Shown: positions 12,298-24,806, counted from the stretch's first letter. The stretch is DNA of 64,000 nucleotides from Eunapius fragilis (GCA_963681505.1 OY811975.1:4882490-4946489); one strand, 5' to 3'. Numbers and translations: made by a program. Notes: generated from the letters alone by a model not told the origin.

Positions 12298-12699
12298 CTT
12301 GTTTTGTTTGTTGTGTGTGTCTTTTAACCTGTATGCATGAATAAAACTGTATAATATTATGATTTTTAAAAAAAAAAGCACATTACTTATAGAAATTACC
12401 GTTGGCTTTTCGATGCTTGTTTGAATAGGTGTAGTCATCTTCATCCTATGTACAGTTTCGAGCCTAGGTTTATGACAACACAGTCTGATCTATACTGAAC
12501 TATTCTGATTTGGAAGAACTATCATTGAAAAGCTTGAATCTATGTATTTTGGTGTATTTCTTTGATTTGTAGGATGCTTGCTAGGGAATGACAAATATAT
12601 TACATTGTACACAGATATGCAATGAAAGGAACGGCAAAAAAGAATAGTTCAATTTAGTTCAGACATTGACCACCTTTGTACACTTCATGATCAATACCA

Positions 12700-12965
12700 T
12701 CAATCTCATTAGTCTTGAGTGATCATCATTCTCATTACCATCAGTCTCATGATCAACATCATCACTCTCATGACCAACGTCATCAATCTCATGAGCACCA
12801 TCAATCCCATGACTGTCATCACCTTCATGGCCAGAATCATCAGTTTTATGGCAAAGGCACTCTCATCATTATCTGTTTGCTCCTTCATCATCATGATCAT
12901 ACTTTTCATCAACAGTCTGTTGTTAGGCATGGTAAAAGACTTCAAATGCTTCATATATGAATGCA
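12700..12965. repeat. Degenerate TCA/CAT-rich repeat (His or Asp codons)
   Basis: Imperfect repetition of TCATGA/CATCAT units. One + frame reads as a His-rich peptide (HHSHYHQSHDQHHHSHD) and minus frames read as Asp/Glu/His-rich or Met-rich. The block recurs in unit B (34945-35165) with small indels and no frame kept across its whole length. Probably low-complexity sequence or the relic of an acidic exon. Confidence 0.45.
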
Positions 12966-13066
12966 GGCCTGTACTGATATTTTTAATAGAAAAGAATTCT
13001 TTACTGAGTTGTTTTTGTTTCATAAGGACCAAGCCATTTGTAATCTAAACATCCTCTGCTCTTCTC

Positions 13067-13425
13067 TTTTTTTTTTTTTTTAATATCATGCACGTGCCCA
13101 TTATTATAATAATCATATACAACGTTGCAATACAATTACGGTATGACTGGTTAAATAATTAGGTTAAATGATATTGATCAACTAGGTACTCTCTAGTCCA
13201 AAGTAAACCTAGATTCACTTACAGGGAGAGGGACACTGCAAGGTATACGCCCCTTTGATGAACGAGCTTCTCTGATGCATTGGATGGATGAGCGGAGGAG
13301 AGAAAAAGACAGACGGCATCGCAACCAACCAATGGTTTGGCTGTTGGATGAGTTCCTTTTGGAAGCTAGCCTGTCTGCAAGGCGCTTATAAAAAGTTGTT
13401 GCAATTGGACCCATTCCACCAGTAG
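13067..13425 (-). mobile_element. 5'-truncated LINE-like 3' end with poly(A) tail
   Basis: The insertion lies on the minus strand: a T-run at 13067-13081 is its poly(A) tail, and it is flanked by the direct repeat TGCTCTTCTC (13057-13066 and 13426-13435). The minus frame at 13193-13414 (IGWLRCRLSFSLLRSSIQCI) matches a C-terminal pattern I associate with reverse-transcriptase elements of cnidarians and sponges. Unit B lacks it (site near 35296), so it arrived after the A/B duplication. Tail plus target duplication indicates target-primed insertion. Family assignment is tentative. Confidence 0.65.
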
Positions 13426-13713
13426 TGCTCTTCTCTATCTTCTAAAGTCCTTCTTCAATACTAGCTAGCACCCACGACATACTGTGATTATTATTGTGCT
13501 GAGTTTCATAATTATTAGATTTTTGTCAGAGCTGTCAAAATATTTCTTTCCTAAAACAGCTAGCCTAGGAACAAGCAAACATGCACAAAGCATAAACTTT
13601 CAAGTGTGCTGAAGATCCTGCAACAAGCTTCTGTCATCTTACTTTAGTACAGGTAGTACCGCTCATCAAAACCATTGGCCTATAAATTATATAAAACGGT
13701 AATTGCAATTATT

Positions 13714-14073
13714 TCAGTCATGATCTAAGCGATTCCTGACTTCTCGTCCCTGATCTGCATGTAGACAACAGCTTGGGCAATCCATTCTCATGGATATCTT
13801 TAAAGCAGGTCTTACTATATACACGTGACTGTATAAATAGTGAGTAATGCATAATACCTTCATTAGAGAAGTAGCAACACGTACCAGCAGCACACTTGCT
13901 TCAACCCATTTCGTGGAGTAGTCCGACAATATAAGCAACGTATCTGTCACCATTATATGGGAGATAAGAGTAATTGAACTAATGAATAACAAGTAACCAG
14001 GAAATGACAGAACAGGATGTAGAATCATGTAGTTGTTGATATGTCGCAAATGCATGTGATCAAAAAGGTACAT
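13714..14073 (-). mobile_element. Broken integrase fragment (Gypsy- or Ginger-like), unit A
   Basis: Short minus-strand stretches resemble an rve integrase core (ILSDYSTKWVEA and ADQGREV). The fragment is old and broken in several places, and no flanking long terminal repeats were seen. The same fossil occurs in unit B at about 35590-36000, so it predates the A/B duplication. Confidence 0.5.
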
Positions 14074-14973
14074 GTCGGCCTCCCTTCCAGAATTCCTGTA
14101 TCCGCCCCTGTACCTGGGTGCCGTAGATGTTTGAAGAGCAACTGGAAACTGGGATAAATCATGATGCCCAAACAGTTCACTTAAAATGAAGAACCCTACG
14201 CCATAGCGTAGTACTGTATTATATATACTTTACACGGAGTTGGCGTGCCGCAATCGAATCAGCTTAACACGCTGACTTTGACGCGCTTTGGCTCGCTTTC
14301 TAGGCCGGACTACAAAAAGAGCCATAGCTTGGCAACTCCAGAAGATCTGTACAACCAGAGCCGCTGTCACAGGACTACGCGACCCCCTAAAAATTGTCCG
14401 GCCGGACATTGTATCCTAGGACCCGGAGTCCGCCGGACGCCCAGTACTAGGATACAATGTCCGGCCGGACAACGTATCCTAGGATTTCATGTCCCCCCTT
14501 AGAACTAGCGGTCCCCCTCCCCCATTTATACAGCGTTACAATTATAAGCATGTGCATGCCTCGGCATAAATGCATGGGGCATCGTATATATATATATATA
14601 TATATATCCTATAAGGGTGGTCAGCTAAAACCACAAAAGAGAAATGAAACAGATTAGTAGCACCTATTTCAGTGTCTTGTTCTTTGAATATTATTTACAG
14701 TCCTATACACAACGCATTCAGCTCAGAGTATAATTGTTTTCATTTTACTATATCGAGATGCATGATATCCATTGATACACGGAATTGCATGCACATAGTA
14801 TATGCTGATGAATAAATGAGCTAGTTCGTGCTTCTGAATTGACGTATACATTGATAGTTCATGATCAGTTGATTAAAGGTACAGATTGACACATTTTACA
14901 GTGCCATTTGCATTATAAGTTGCTCCAGGCCTTTCGGGGTATAGAGGAGTCACATTTCTTGTGAAACCATTCT

Positions 14974-16527
14974 TTAGTTGCAAGAACTGCATTGAATCAT
15001 TACTCCAGAATCTGGCAATCGGCAGTAGCACCTCACTTTAATCATCTCATTGGCCACAATATGATGGTTTTCTCTACCTGAACTAGGAAATGCAGTCATT
15101 CTTCCACTTTCCAAGCATTTCAATAGATGCTGCCGCATGACCATCATGTCATATTTTCTGGAACATACATCTTCACCACAGCATAACCCAGTAGCATAAG
15201 CAATGGCATACAAGCCACAGTCTGAGCTGTTGGTCTGTTTGTCAACATCAGTAAAGTGGAGGTACACAGCATTGTTAGGGGTGAAAATAATGGAGCACAT
15301 TTGGTCTATGGCATGATCAGTACAGGTCTGATACAGGCTGTCATAGATGTTTACATGACCTGATGGCAATCCAAGGGTAGAGATCGTTAGCCAATGGTCT
15401 TCTCCATTATGAAGAATTTGTACGAAGTCCTTTCTCATGATGTCAAATGTTAGGTGGTATCCAAGTGTTGTTGCTTGTAATCCTGATATACCATACTGAC
15501 TGTGGAGAAGATATTGAGAAGCATTAATGTCTATTGTCCTGAGTGTCCACCCGGGGGTACAATTGGACACCCGGGTGGACAGCAAAAAAAGTTTTTGCCG
15601 TTCGGTCATGGAAGTTAAGGGACCTAGTGGCATTTAACGGTACCGGCTTATAGAACAAGTCTTTTTAGGATCGGGCCGAGATAAGTAAGGCTTAAATCCT
15701 TTCGATACCCGTAAAACGAGCCGTGCTAGCGGACCTATCCATTACGCTCCGTGCGGTACGTACATATCGTATACGAGCTACGTAAGGTAAGTTTTTTTTG
15801 CCAACGTTCATACAGATAGTAAAATAGCTGTTTCTCTGGACTAGTGTTTGTCAACAAAAGGTGATAGAGAGCTTTCAGCTGTCTGTTTGCTGGTAGGGCT
15901 ATGTTTAAAAGGACATGTACGCGTATAGACTATATACTCGTACATGTCCTTTTAAACATAGGCCTAAACAGACAGCTGAAAGCTCTCTATCACCTTTTGT
16001 TGACAAACACTAGTCCAGAGAAACAGCTATTTTACTATCTGTATGAACATTGGCAAAAAAAAACTTACCTTACGTAGCTCGTATACGATATGTACGTACC
16101 GCACGGAGCGTAATGGATAGGTCCGCTAGCACGGCTCGTTTTACGGGTATCGAAAGGATTTAAGCCTTACTTATCTCGGCCCGATCCTAGAAAGACTTGT
16201 TCTATAAGCCGGTACCATTAAATGCCACTAGGTCCCTTCCATGACCGAACGGCAAAAACTTTTTTTGCTGTCCACCCGGGTGTCCAAATGTACCCCGGGT
16301 GGACACTCAGGACAATAGACATTAATTATAGCATCATCCAACCACTGTGTATTAGACTCAATAATGGATTTATGTTCCTCAGATAGTAACACATCTCCTA
16401 CTTCCAGCCAGCATTTACTTTTCTTTGATACACGTTGTTTGACCCTGGTAATTGTCATTTTTCCTTCTTTAGGAGGATGGCTGATTCCATTGGCACTCAT
16501 ATTATCCTCAAAGACTGTAGTTATCAC
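14974..16527 (-). pseudogene. Ulp1-type (C48) protease plus PHD-like tail of the Ginger element
   Basis: Two minus-strand blocks, 16228-16527 and 14974-15520, lie on either side of a nested foldback element. Visible Ulp1 signatures are the lead-in QWLDDAII, the His box GEDHWLTIS, the Asp in IYDSLY, and the Gln/Cys box KQTNSSDCGLYAIA. The C-terminal end starts a PHD-like zinc finger (RCYCRLPDSGVMIQCSSC). Ulp1 enzymes remove or process SUMO; the role in a transposon is unknown. The unit is broken. Confidence 0.8.
15528..16321. mobile_element. Foldback element nested in the Ginger Ulp1 gene
   Basis: Almost the whole 794 bp is one inverted repeat: each arm is about 380 bp, the centre is near 15930, and the arms match closely. 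It is bounded by TTAA on both sides (15524-15527 and 16322-16325), and the flanks would join cleanly if one TTAA were removed. The ends read TGTCTATTGTCC and its complement. No coding capacity. A TTAA target is used by piggyBac- and Kolobok-type transposases, so it is probably a non-autonomous relative; ATTAAT is also possible as the duplication. Confidence 0.85.
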
Positions 16528-19069
16528 ATTAGTATGAGGTTGACTTTGGTCTATGCAAGAGATTTACACAACAAATAAGTAAAGTACTTGAACTCATGAA
16601 ATGAATTTCAGCTTACTTGTTATGGTGAGGCTATCAAGGGTTACCCCTTTCTCATTGCACAATTTCTTGTATCCAAAATCCATTGGCAGAAGGTATCAAT
16701 GTTTGCTGAAGACATTAGTACATATGTTTTGTCATATTTACTAATTGTTTTAAGGTTTGTAGCATTAGAATTGTACCAATGCTTCACCAGTTCAATAGCT
16801 TCGACAGCATATAAATCAAGATCGAGAGTATGCTTTCTGAAGCGGTCAAACTCTTCTTCAAGTGTGTCATTCATTATTACAAAACTCTCCCCACAAATCA
16901 CCCTCAATGGAACTTCTCCTCTATACGCCCGATGATTAATCCACAATTCAACAATAAGGTCTTTACTTAGAGCATACTCATCGATTTCCAGATTGTATGC
17001 AGTTGGCTAAAATAATGGTACAAACAGTACTAGTAATCAGTAATTATATATACATATTCATGTGTGCATGTATAACGTACATCAAATTCTTCATCTTCTG
17101 CTGCTTCATATGCAAGCTCATCAGCTCCTGTTCTCCATAACCGAAGCAAGCTTGGTGAATACAACTGATCATTAAGTATTTCATGAGCAGATGACTCCTT
17201 TCCTCTTTCAGTTTGGAAATCAGTTTCACCCTGTCCCTCCATGCATGCATTCTCATCACTACCAGCAGCTGGATACTCTTGCCTTTGTTGGTATATTTTC
17301 AGCTGGGCTGAGTTGTACTTCTTTTTTAGTATCTCCCCACTCTCATTCTTTAGTCGATATAACCCCTTACCACATAATTCATCTATAACATATGTGCCTG
17401 ACCATTCCTTCTTCAATTTACATGTATACCTCCTTTGCGACTAAGATTTCTCATGTTTCTTAAAAGGACACGGTCTCCCAGCTGAAATCCTGTTCTTGCA
17501 TGCTTACGGTCATAATACAGCTTCTGTTTAGCTTGAGCATTCTGAATGTTGGATGTCACTTCTGTAAATACTTCAGTTCTCACCTCTTCCAGATTTGTTG
17601 CATATTCTTGAGCTTTACTTTCTATGCCAGTCATAGAAAAAAAGCACATCGTTTCCATCTTTGCACTCAGTCTGTAGTTGGGGAGGTAGAACTGCTTCTC
17701 GCCCATACATCAGATAAAAGGGTGTGTATTTCGTCGTAGCATGAACGCTGGTGCGATACGAAAAAAGCACACATTCCAACTTTTCATCCCAGTCACTTTG
17801 ATCTGTGTTTATGTACTTTACAAGAGACTTCGTCACTGTTTGATTCAACCCTTCATCTAATCCGTTTGTTTGCGGGTGATACGCACTAGCTATGCGATGC
17901 TCAATTCCTGTCAGCGAGAACAATTTCTCATTAAGAGAATTGACGAACTCTCGACCTTGGTCCGAAATGCATACTTTGAAACAGCCAAACCTATAGTGAT
18001 CAGGGATAGAACAAACTTTGCCACACCCTCGGCACATTTTGACGGAAGTGCTTGAGCTTCTGGCCATTTAGAAAAATAGTCGGTACATGTTATTAGATAC
18101 CTGTTTGAAACCAAAACCATGCACCTTTAAAAAAATAAATAAAAAAACATCAAGCGTATATTTAATTTTCCTTACCTGTTTTTGTTGCGTTTCAGTGTCA
18201 ATGGTCCAACAATATCGATACCAACTTGGTACCATACTTGAGCTCTCACCGGAATTGGATGTAGCTCAGCCGAAGCCTTATTTAATCTCTTGTTTGTTCG
18301 TTGGCAGGTGTCACATGTTCTTACATGTTCTTTTACGTCGTTCGTCATGTTCTGCCAGTAGAACCGCGAACAGATCTTCTGTAACGTTTTGTCCCTACCA
18401 AAATGTCCTCCGCCTAGATAAACGAAAATTAGAATATGCGTGGTTTACATGCATGTAGGTGGCTATATGCGTGTGCGGGATGGCCGATTACCTAGTTTGT
18501 CATCGTGGCAAGCCTCCATCACTCTTTTTTTATCTTCCTCATCGAAAACCCAACGTCTAGCTTCCTGGCCATTCTTTCCCTTAATATACAACTGACCATC
18601 GTTGACTGCTGTGAAATCTTGCGCTTTCCTGCGGATCGTCCTCTTCCATTGCTTTTCAGCTTCCTCTCTGTATGACCTCTCTCTCCGTCAAATACCTCAA
18701 CACGTCTTTGTAAAACAGCTTCTCTTGTGCGCTCTTTTCGATTCAGCCATGGCGATGCCTCGTAACAGCACGTGGATCTAGCACTGCGTCATTCTCCAAT
18801 CAGGAACAACGTAATGTAAACAACGTGCCTCAGCTATAGCTAATAGCTATACATGTAGACCTATCCAATAAAGTACCTATTTTCTACCAACATTGAAAGA
18901 GTGAGAAGGACGTGTACAAGCAGATAACAGTAATTATTAGGCTTAACTACCTCGGTTCGATGAGGGGCAATGGGGGGGGACTGCCTATCCTAAGGGGGGA
19001 CTCCGTATCCTAGGACCACGAGTCCGGCCGGACGCATAATCCGGGGGGACGCATAATCCTGTGACACCG

Positions 19070-19708
19070 CCAAGGGCCAGTCCTAGCCTGGAGCCCGGGG
19101 GCAAAAAGGGCCGCCAATATATATTTTATGCCTGAACGCCATTAAAAAAAAAAGGCTGCCAGTTCGGACCGATCTAGTCGTGAAGAAACTATATATTACC
19201 GCCGGGTCCAGGGCCATGCTAGTCGGGGCGTGGCTCTAAAGGACCGGGCCGCTTAATGGGCGAAATTTAGCTCCCAGAACGCAGTGTACACCACGGTAGA
19301 CAGCCACTAATGTACCCACTGGATATGTGAGACATTATATCATTATTATTTACATATAGCCCTATACAAAAATGACGAAGAATGGAACAAAACACCGAAT
19401 GACACCATAATAATATTTATTACATGCAAAAAAAAAAAAAATGAAATGGACAAACTGAACACCGATCATCAACTGAATTGATTAGCTGGGCGTGCCGCGT
19501 TCACTTAAGTACATTGTTGCCCACTTAGGAGCTGATGTGTGATAATGGTAGGCAGATGCTTCCATGCCACGTAACCTCACAACCAATATTCATATAATAT
19601 CAAATCAAATCACATAACGATTTCACAAGAATATTACATAACACTCCAAAACAGTATAGGCTTTGTCACCCGACTAACCGTCCGAACGCGGTAGTCGGTG
19701 AATCGATA
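19070..19708. other. Spacer downstream of S copy B
   Basis: No gene recognised. It contains A-runs near 19147 and 19427 and is nearly the same as 36292-37317 in unit B apart from a LINE-like insertion there. Confidence 0.5.
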
Positions 19709-20728
19709 TCATAGTACGTAAAACTCCCATTGTTCTAACCCAACGTTTTCCGCAGTCAGAACATCGTTCATACATAATCTCATCTCCAGATCGCCCGTCA
19801 CAGGTGAAGACAGCTTCTTACAGAACCAAGGCTGGACTGTAGGGAGACAGCATGCAACCTCTACGTCACCACAATTCATTCCATCCCACAGCGGGTCATT
19901 AATAGCGTAAGTTGCAGTATTATAAGTGTTCGACTTAGGAACACCAGACTCACAGTACTGGCTGGCGCCTACAAAGGTGGGGGGCGCCGGACCTGACGAA
20001 CACGGGCAGTTGTGGCCGTTTGCTTGGTTGGACTCGTACTTGCCTATCCCGTACGACCAGAGGTGGTTCCTCGGGCTACCGTAGGTGATACTCACGCCGT
20101 CAACATACAAGCTATCAACAGTAGTCGTGGTGCCAGCGAAGGCGTTCTCACTGGTGCCATATTGGTACCCCGTAATTCGGCCGCACACTGTCTGCCATCT
20201 CAGCCCCAAGGTTGAAATGGTCACCGAGTCACAGGAGCTACCTGTTGATTTTTGGCACAGGTTGTGTCCCGAAACTGTAATACTGGTGAGCTTCGTCGGG
20301 CACTGCTTGACTGTGTCTGCAGTGACATTGACGCTGGTTAAACGCGCATAGCCGCTGGTATTGGAGAGGCCGAAGTAGGAGAGGTTGGTGAACGAATCAA
20401 ACCGACAGTAGATGCGAACCGCCCCTCCGGTAGCGTTTAGCACCCAGAAGTAACCGGAGGTGCTGCTAGGATATGCAAGGAGTACTTGCTGGCAGATAGT
20501 AGCCGGCTTGATCTGGGATGATCCTATGGGAAGAATACACCCACTCAGCGAGTTATCTATCATAGAAGCCACCTGGGTTGCTATTTGACTTTTGATCGCG
20601 TCCAGTTCGGTTTGAGTCGAACATGCCGACTTGACGATAGTAGGGGGCAGCGTGGCTGGGCATTGAGCATCGCACCGCTCCGGAAGGCTGGTGTACAACA
20701 GCGTTAATACTAGAAGAGTCTCAAACAT
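19709..20728 (-). CDS. Secreted fibrinogen-like protein, copy B (complete)
   Basis: A single uninterrupted 339-residue frame from the ATG at 20728 to a stop at 19709. Residues 1-22 are a hydrophobic leader. A polar segment with DAIKSQIATQVASMIDNS follows, then a fibrinogen-like opening (GYFWVLN, VRIYCRF). The C-terminal half has DGVSITYGSPRNHLWS, CPCSS, FVGASQYCESG, DPLWDGMNCGD, CC and PWFCKKL, rich in paired cysteines. I recognise this layout from extracellular proteins of cnidarians and sponges that are mostly annotated as uncharacterised. Export is inferred; matrix or lectin-like roles are guesses. An in-frame upstream ATG adds 14 polar residues and is less likely. This is the only intact copy in the window. 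Confidence 0.85.
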   Translation of the reverse strand: MFETLLVLTLLYTSLPERCDAQCPATLPPTIVKSACSTQTELDAIKSQIATQVASMIDNSLSGCILPIGSSQIKPATICQQVLLAYPSSTSGYFWVLNATGGAVRIYCRFDSFTNLSYFGLSNTSGYARLTSVNVTADTVKQCPTKLTSITVSGHNLCQKSTGSSCDSVTISTLGLRWQTVCGRITGYQYGTSENAFAGTTTTVDSLYVDGVSITYGSPRNHLWSYGIGKYESNQANGHNCPCSSGPAPPTFVGASQYCESGVPKSNTYNTATYAINDPLWDGMNCGDVEVACCLPTVQPWFCKKLSSPVTGDLEMRLCMNDVLTAENVGLEQWEFYVL

Positions 20729-22046
20729 AGAGCTTCGTCGAACGTCGGTCGATTCTTGGATGATTAACAATTGAATGTTGGGTGTTAATTAATATAAATG
20801 CATTATACATGAATTTTCTCCATAAGATTTAACCTTTGAGATGCATATATGGTACACATTCTGCTACAAAGGGTTATGTATTTGTACTCAGCTAAACACC
20901 CGCCTCAATAATGGTTAGTCGCGTCGCAGTTAGTTCGAACCTATCTCTAAAACCCATGCCCCACCCCTCCCCCCCCCCCCCCCCCCCCCCCCCCCCAAAC
21001 AAAGCAGTTGTTCGAGAAAGTTTTTACCTATAGGAAGCATCCATAAATGATGCCACGCATTTTTTGATGATACTTGAACCATGCATTCATATGTATGCCA
21101 CGAAATACGTGCTCAGACATTAAAATACATCACAGCGGTGGGTGGACTACACGGAGCGTAGCGGTGATGTTCCTATTTTAGAGTTTGGGCAAGACACTAG
21201 CAATAGAGCAATTTCATGTGTTCTAGTCTTCTGCGTTGTAATCAATTATGGAGAATACGAGTTTGAATTGTCACAATGGCGAAGGAACGGCGTCCTGAGC
21301 TGGCTACAACTCAGTAGCGGATCCAGGGGGGGGGGGCACAAATCATATTCACAATTAATTTTCCCATATATGGCATAGGTTGTACCATATATGGTGAAAA
21401 CGGCGGCGTTCGGAAAAACGGCGGCGCGCAACGTAATCAGCGGAACAAAATCCGGAACTTTAAGGGGTGCATGTCTGAATTAGAATGGCTGACCAGTATA
21501 GACAATGTGATTATACGTCACATACTTTCCTGAGACGATGTGCGTTTGTACGTCTTTCACCCATCCACAAACAATTATATGCTTCCAGAGATTTATATAT
21601 GCTTTGAACTGCTTGCTAGTTATAACACTGGTCTGCAGGTACTCAATACGATACCAAATCGCATGCACTAACTGGTGGTACAACGTCCGATTTTTCTCCC
21701 AACGAAGTCAGATGAGAACGATCTAGCCCACCCGCGCTTTCGATATCGAGCCTTTGCATCTGGAGGTAAGCTATCTGCATCCTTTGACATGCTTTACGTT
21801 TAAAAGAACCGGATACCCGAGCTACGGCGGACGTCAACTAATGATAATGCTACTACAGATCACGCGATGAAAGACATACCCAATTTTAAAAATATATGTC
21901 ACATCTCATTAGATCTACCAAAACGAAATATTTTTGACGTTGCTGAGATGGCAAACATACAAACGGCGCAGCCGTCTGCAGCATGAAACGACACAGCTCA
22001 CCAAGCATGCAGGGAAAAATGTTGATACATCTAATGAGCCAACATT
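20729..22046. other. Spacer between S copy B and the WDR60 remnant
   Basis: Near-identical to 603-1918, including the poly-C run (about 20962-20996) and the CCATATATGG inverted repeat. No gene supported. Confidence 0.6.
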
Positions 22047-23578
22047 AGGAGCTGAAAAGGGAGTCCAAATAGACTTCAAACAGCTTGAAGTCATGTCACG
22101 TGGACTATAAGAATTGTTCAGGTAATGCATCTCCAGATTGCCATCAGCAAAGGCCAGCAATAGACTGGGTGTGTCCTCAATGCAGTGCGGCAGTTGGCAG
22201 CAGACCACGCTGAAATTGAAAGAGAGTAGCAGAATGACACATAACGAAGAATTGCTGTGCCAACATGCACGCACATAGACTGTGGATTGGGAGGTGTGGC
22301 TTTGTCGAGAGGGGTGGGTGCCCTGGGTGGTTTATATAAAGTGTACTCCTGGGTCCATAGTACATATTCATGCACACACATACTCCTTGAGATGAGGGAC
22401 AGGCAAATAACCCTCTCGTGTAACCCACTACCAAAAGAGAGCTGACACCTAATAACACACAAATAACATGTGCAGTCACGGCTGGGAGTGAGGCCATATA
22501 TTGAGGCGTTGGACAACACCATGAATTGTGTTAACCAATGAATAGTACAAAATTCATTGCGTTGCCCATACATAATTGGCTTGTGTTGTGTGAGAATTAA
22601 TTGAAAACCGCACCTCAAACCTTTCTGCTCACCTAGATGAGATTTGGTGGCAGCACATTGGAGAAGCATCACACTGCAGAAGGTCCCTGTCATGAAAGAG
22701 ACCCACAACCATGCAGAGTGACATGGTACCACACGTCCATTCAGGTATACGCTTACCATATATAGATAACAGAGCTTTCGTCCAACACGCAAATAACCCA
22801 GGTTTGGATGGAGACCACTGGACAGACTGCACACTGGTTCCCCCAGTAGAACGAGGCCAATAAATCAGTGGGTGTTCTGTAATGTACACAGGATGGTTAA
22901 ATGCTTTACAGTATTATTCAAAAGCATTATTCAAACGTTTCAGCTCATGTTTTACCTCTGATGCTACTACTTATTCAGTATAAATATTAAAAAAAAAAGC
23001 TACCATTAAAAATGGAATTTGCATTGATATTGCTTTGCAGGGAGAGTTCATTACAACTGTAAAAGCCATGCAATATGTGACAGCCCTGAGAGGGAAGAAG
23101 GGGGAGGAAAGTGGAGGGGGTAGGAGAGGAGGGGTGAGGTGGGGAGGAGTGGGAAGGAGGGGTGAGGTGGGAAGAAGGGATGGAGAGTAATTTGAGTGAG
23201 ACTTACATGTAGGACAAAAATTGGCAGAACAATAACAGTTATTCAAGTTAATTATATGATACCAATAGAAACTAAGCAGGCAGCTTCAAGGGAACAGACT
23301 CTTGTAATGCAATGCAGCCTGAGAGAGCCATCAGAACCAGCTGATAAGAAATGATCTGGTCACTGTGGACAGAAGCTGATTGAAGTGTGACATCACAGAT
23401 CGCACCTGTCCATTGAGAAAGAGAGCCATGGCAGTGTGCCCATGCATCCTCCCCGCCCCCATCCCCACCCCCCCCACCCCCCACCCCAAAGTGCGATATG
23501 CTAACCTTCTATCTGACCAGATTCATGTATCTTTGGTACGGGCCTCCTTCCATATCTGGTGAAGTGGTGTACACATCC
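22047..23578 (-). pseudogene. Truncated WDR60/DYNC2I1 3' fragment, copy B
   Basis: The same five exons as in copy A, at 23506-23578, 23299-23405, 22757-22876, 22633-22686 and about 22047-22209. It shares with copy A the one-base loss in the 120-nt exon, the altered donor and the one-base loss near the C-terminus. In addition, the exon at 23299-23405 has gained two bases (GTGTGACATC for GTGACATC). Shared lesions show it was already dead when units A and B separated. It lacks everything upstream of the intron break near 23747. Confidence 0.85.
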
Positions 23579-23734
23579 CTGTCCAAGATAAGGAAAGGGG
23601 GAAGTGCTTTTGTAAGTACACGTACATGTAAAATAAATATACACAGGGGTGTGGTTATGGGCAATGTGAGAGGGTGTGGTTATGGGCCAGTGAGAGGGTG
23701 TGGTTATGGGCCAGTGAGAGGGGTGTGGTTACGG

Positions 23735-23760
23735 GGAATGTGTGAAGAATAAGTGAATAT
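23735..23760. other. Segmental duplication junction, unit B
   Basis: The same join of WDR60 intron sequence to MOB2 upstream DNA as at about 3706. Two units with an identical junction mean it was made once and then copied. Confidence 0.6.
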
Positions 23761-23873
23761 CCTTGCAAATGTGTGAATGTGATGAGTTCCAGATATTTGA
23801 ATTATTATTATTTTATTTTTATATAAATTGATTTTTCAGTGGATTACAAATCGATGCGTGAAGAACAGTACAT

Positions 23874-23874
<1 letters not shown>

Positions 23875-23921
<47 letters not shown>
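23875..23921. repeat. (AC)n microsatellite
   Basis: Unit B counterpart of 3834-3874. Confidence 0.95.
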
Positions 23922-23922
<1 letters not shown>

Positions 23923-24118
23923 CCTTCACTTTTAATTTTAAGTACCAGATACATGTACATGTGTAAACCTGTATGCGGCTTAGACTTACGTACATGTAGC
24001 CACTGGTGGCTATTTATAGAAGCAGGACTTGGTAACCTTCTCGTATGATGAAATTTCCTGTTGTGGATGCTGCCCCCTTTAGTGTGGTCTAGTGGTTACA
24101 TACTTTTGGCTGGGGAAT

Positions 24119-24196
24119 CTGGTGGTGAGCACGACAGAGGGGGAATCTGGTGGTGAGCACGACAGAGGGGGAATCTGGTGGTGAGCACGACAGAGG
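24119..24196. repeat. Triplicated GGGGAATCTGGTGGTGAGCA unit
   Basis: Three tandem copies of a unit of about 28 bp (GAATCTGGTGGTGAGCACGA core). Unit A (about 4070-4092) has one copy, so this expansion is private to B. Confidence 0.85.
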
Positions 24197-24497
24197 GTTG
24201 GGACACTTGGGATGGAGAGGAGTAGTGGTGAAAGGGCAATGGGGGGGGGGGGGGGGGACTAGGTACCATGTGGGGGGGAGGGGGACAGCTGTAGTGACAC
24301 CTTTATTGTTGTGTGTTGGCCCTTGCATATAAATTTTTGGAGGGCAGTCATTTCATTTTGGTGCATAGCATTTGACCTCTGACCTCGGACCATTAACTGT
24401 TGATGACATGTCTGAATGGGTCCCATGTTTCTGTTTTGTTTTGGGTCAAATATGTCTACATGTACATGTAGTGTGCAGTTTCAGCCTGATGGAGCAG

Positions 24498-24501
<4 letters not shown>

Positions 24502-24560
<59 letters not shown>
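24502..24560. repeat. (TG)n microsatellite
   Basis: Unit B counterpart of 4405-4487, shorter by about 24 bp. Confidence 0.95.
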
Positions 24561-24561
<1 letters not shown>

Positions 24562-24774
24562 TGTATGCACTTACACTAGGGATAGTTATCCATTGTGTCA
24601 TTACATATCCAGATCGTTGTATGCTGGTTTATAGCCTATGTCGCCTTGCTTGGGTAAGAAAACCCGAGGCCAAACTATGAAAAGGGCGCCACAAAGGGGG
24701 GGGGGCTTTCAGACTTAGGTATGGTTATACATGTACGTTGGTTACTTTGTATTGATAGCCCATATTGTTCATAT

Positions 24775-24806
<32 letters not shown>

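Larger units (their letters stand above)
14365..19066 (-). mobile_element. Ginger-type DNA transposon with integrase-like transposase and Ulp1 protease
   Basis: The ends are imperfect inverted repeats starting TGTCACAGGA, fitting the TGTNR rule of Ginger elements, and are flanked by the 4-bp duplication CCGC (14361-14364 and 19067-19070). The empty site is preserved in unit B at 36288-36291, which fixes both boundaries. Coding parts, all on minus and in order: an H2C2 zinc-binding region near 18480-18260, an rve/DDE core at about 18210-17650, a chromatin-tether-like region at 17030-17420, a spacer domain (16641-16946), then a Ulp1 protease. Reverse transcriptase, gag and long terminal repeats are absent, which separates it from Gypsy. 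It looks recent but broken, including by a nested insertion. Confidence 0.88.

Noticed and set aside
12715-12960. Histidine-rich or Asp-rich protein
   Set aside because: Low-complexity CAT/TCA repetition; the unit B copy does not keep any one frame.
17030-18120. A Gypsy LTR retrotransposon based on the integrase core
   Set aside because: No long terminal repeats, reverse transcriptase or gag; TGTCACAGGA inverted ends, 4-bp duplication and Ulp1 fit Ginger better.
20012-20351. Open frames on + opposite the secreted gene
   Set aside because: Shadows of the S gene on the minus strand, with no features of their own.
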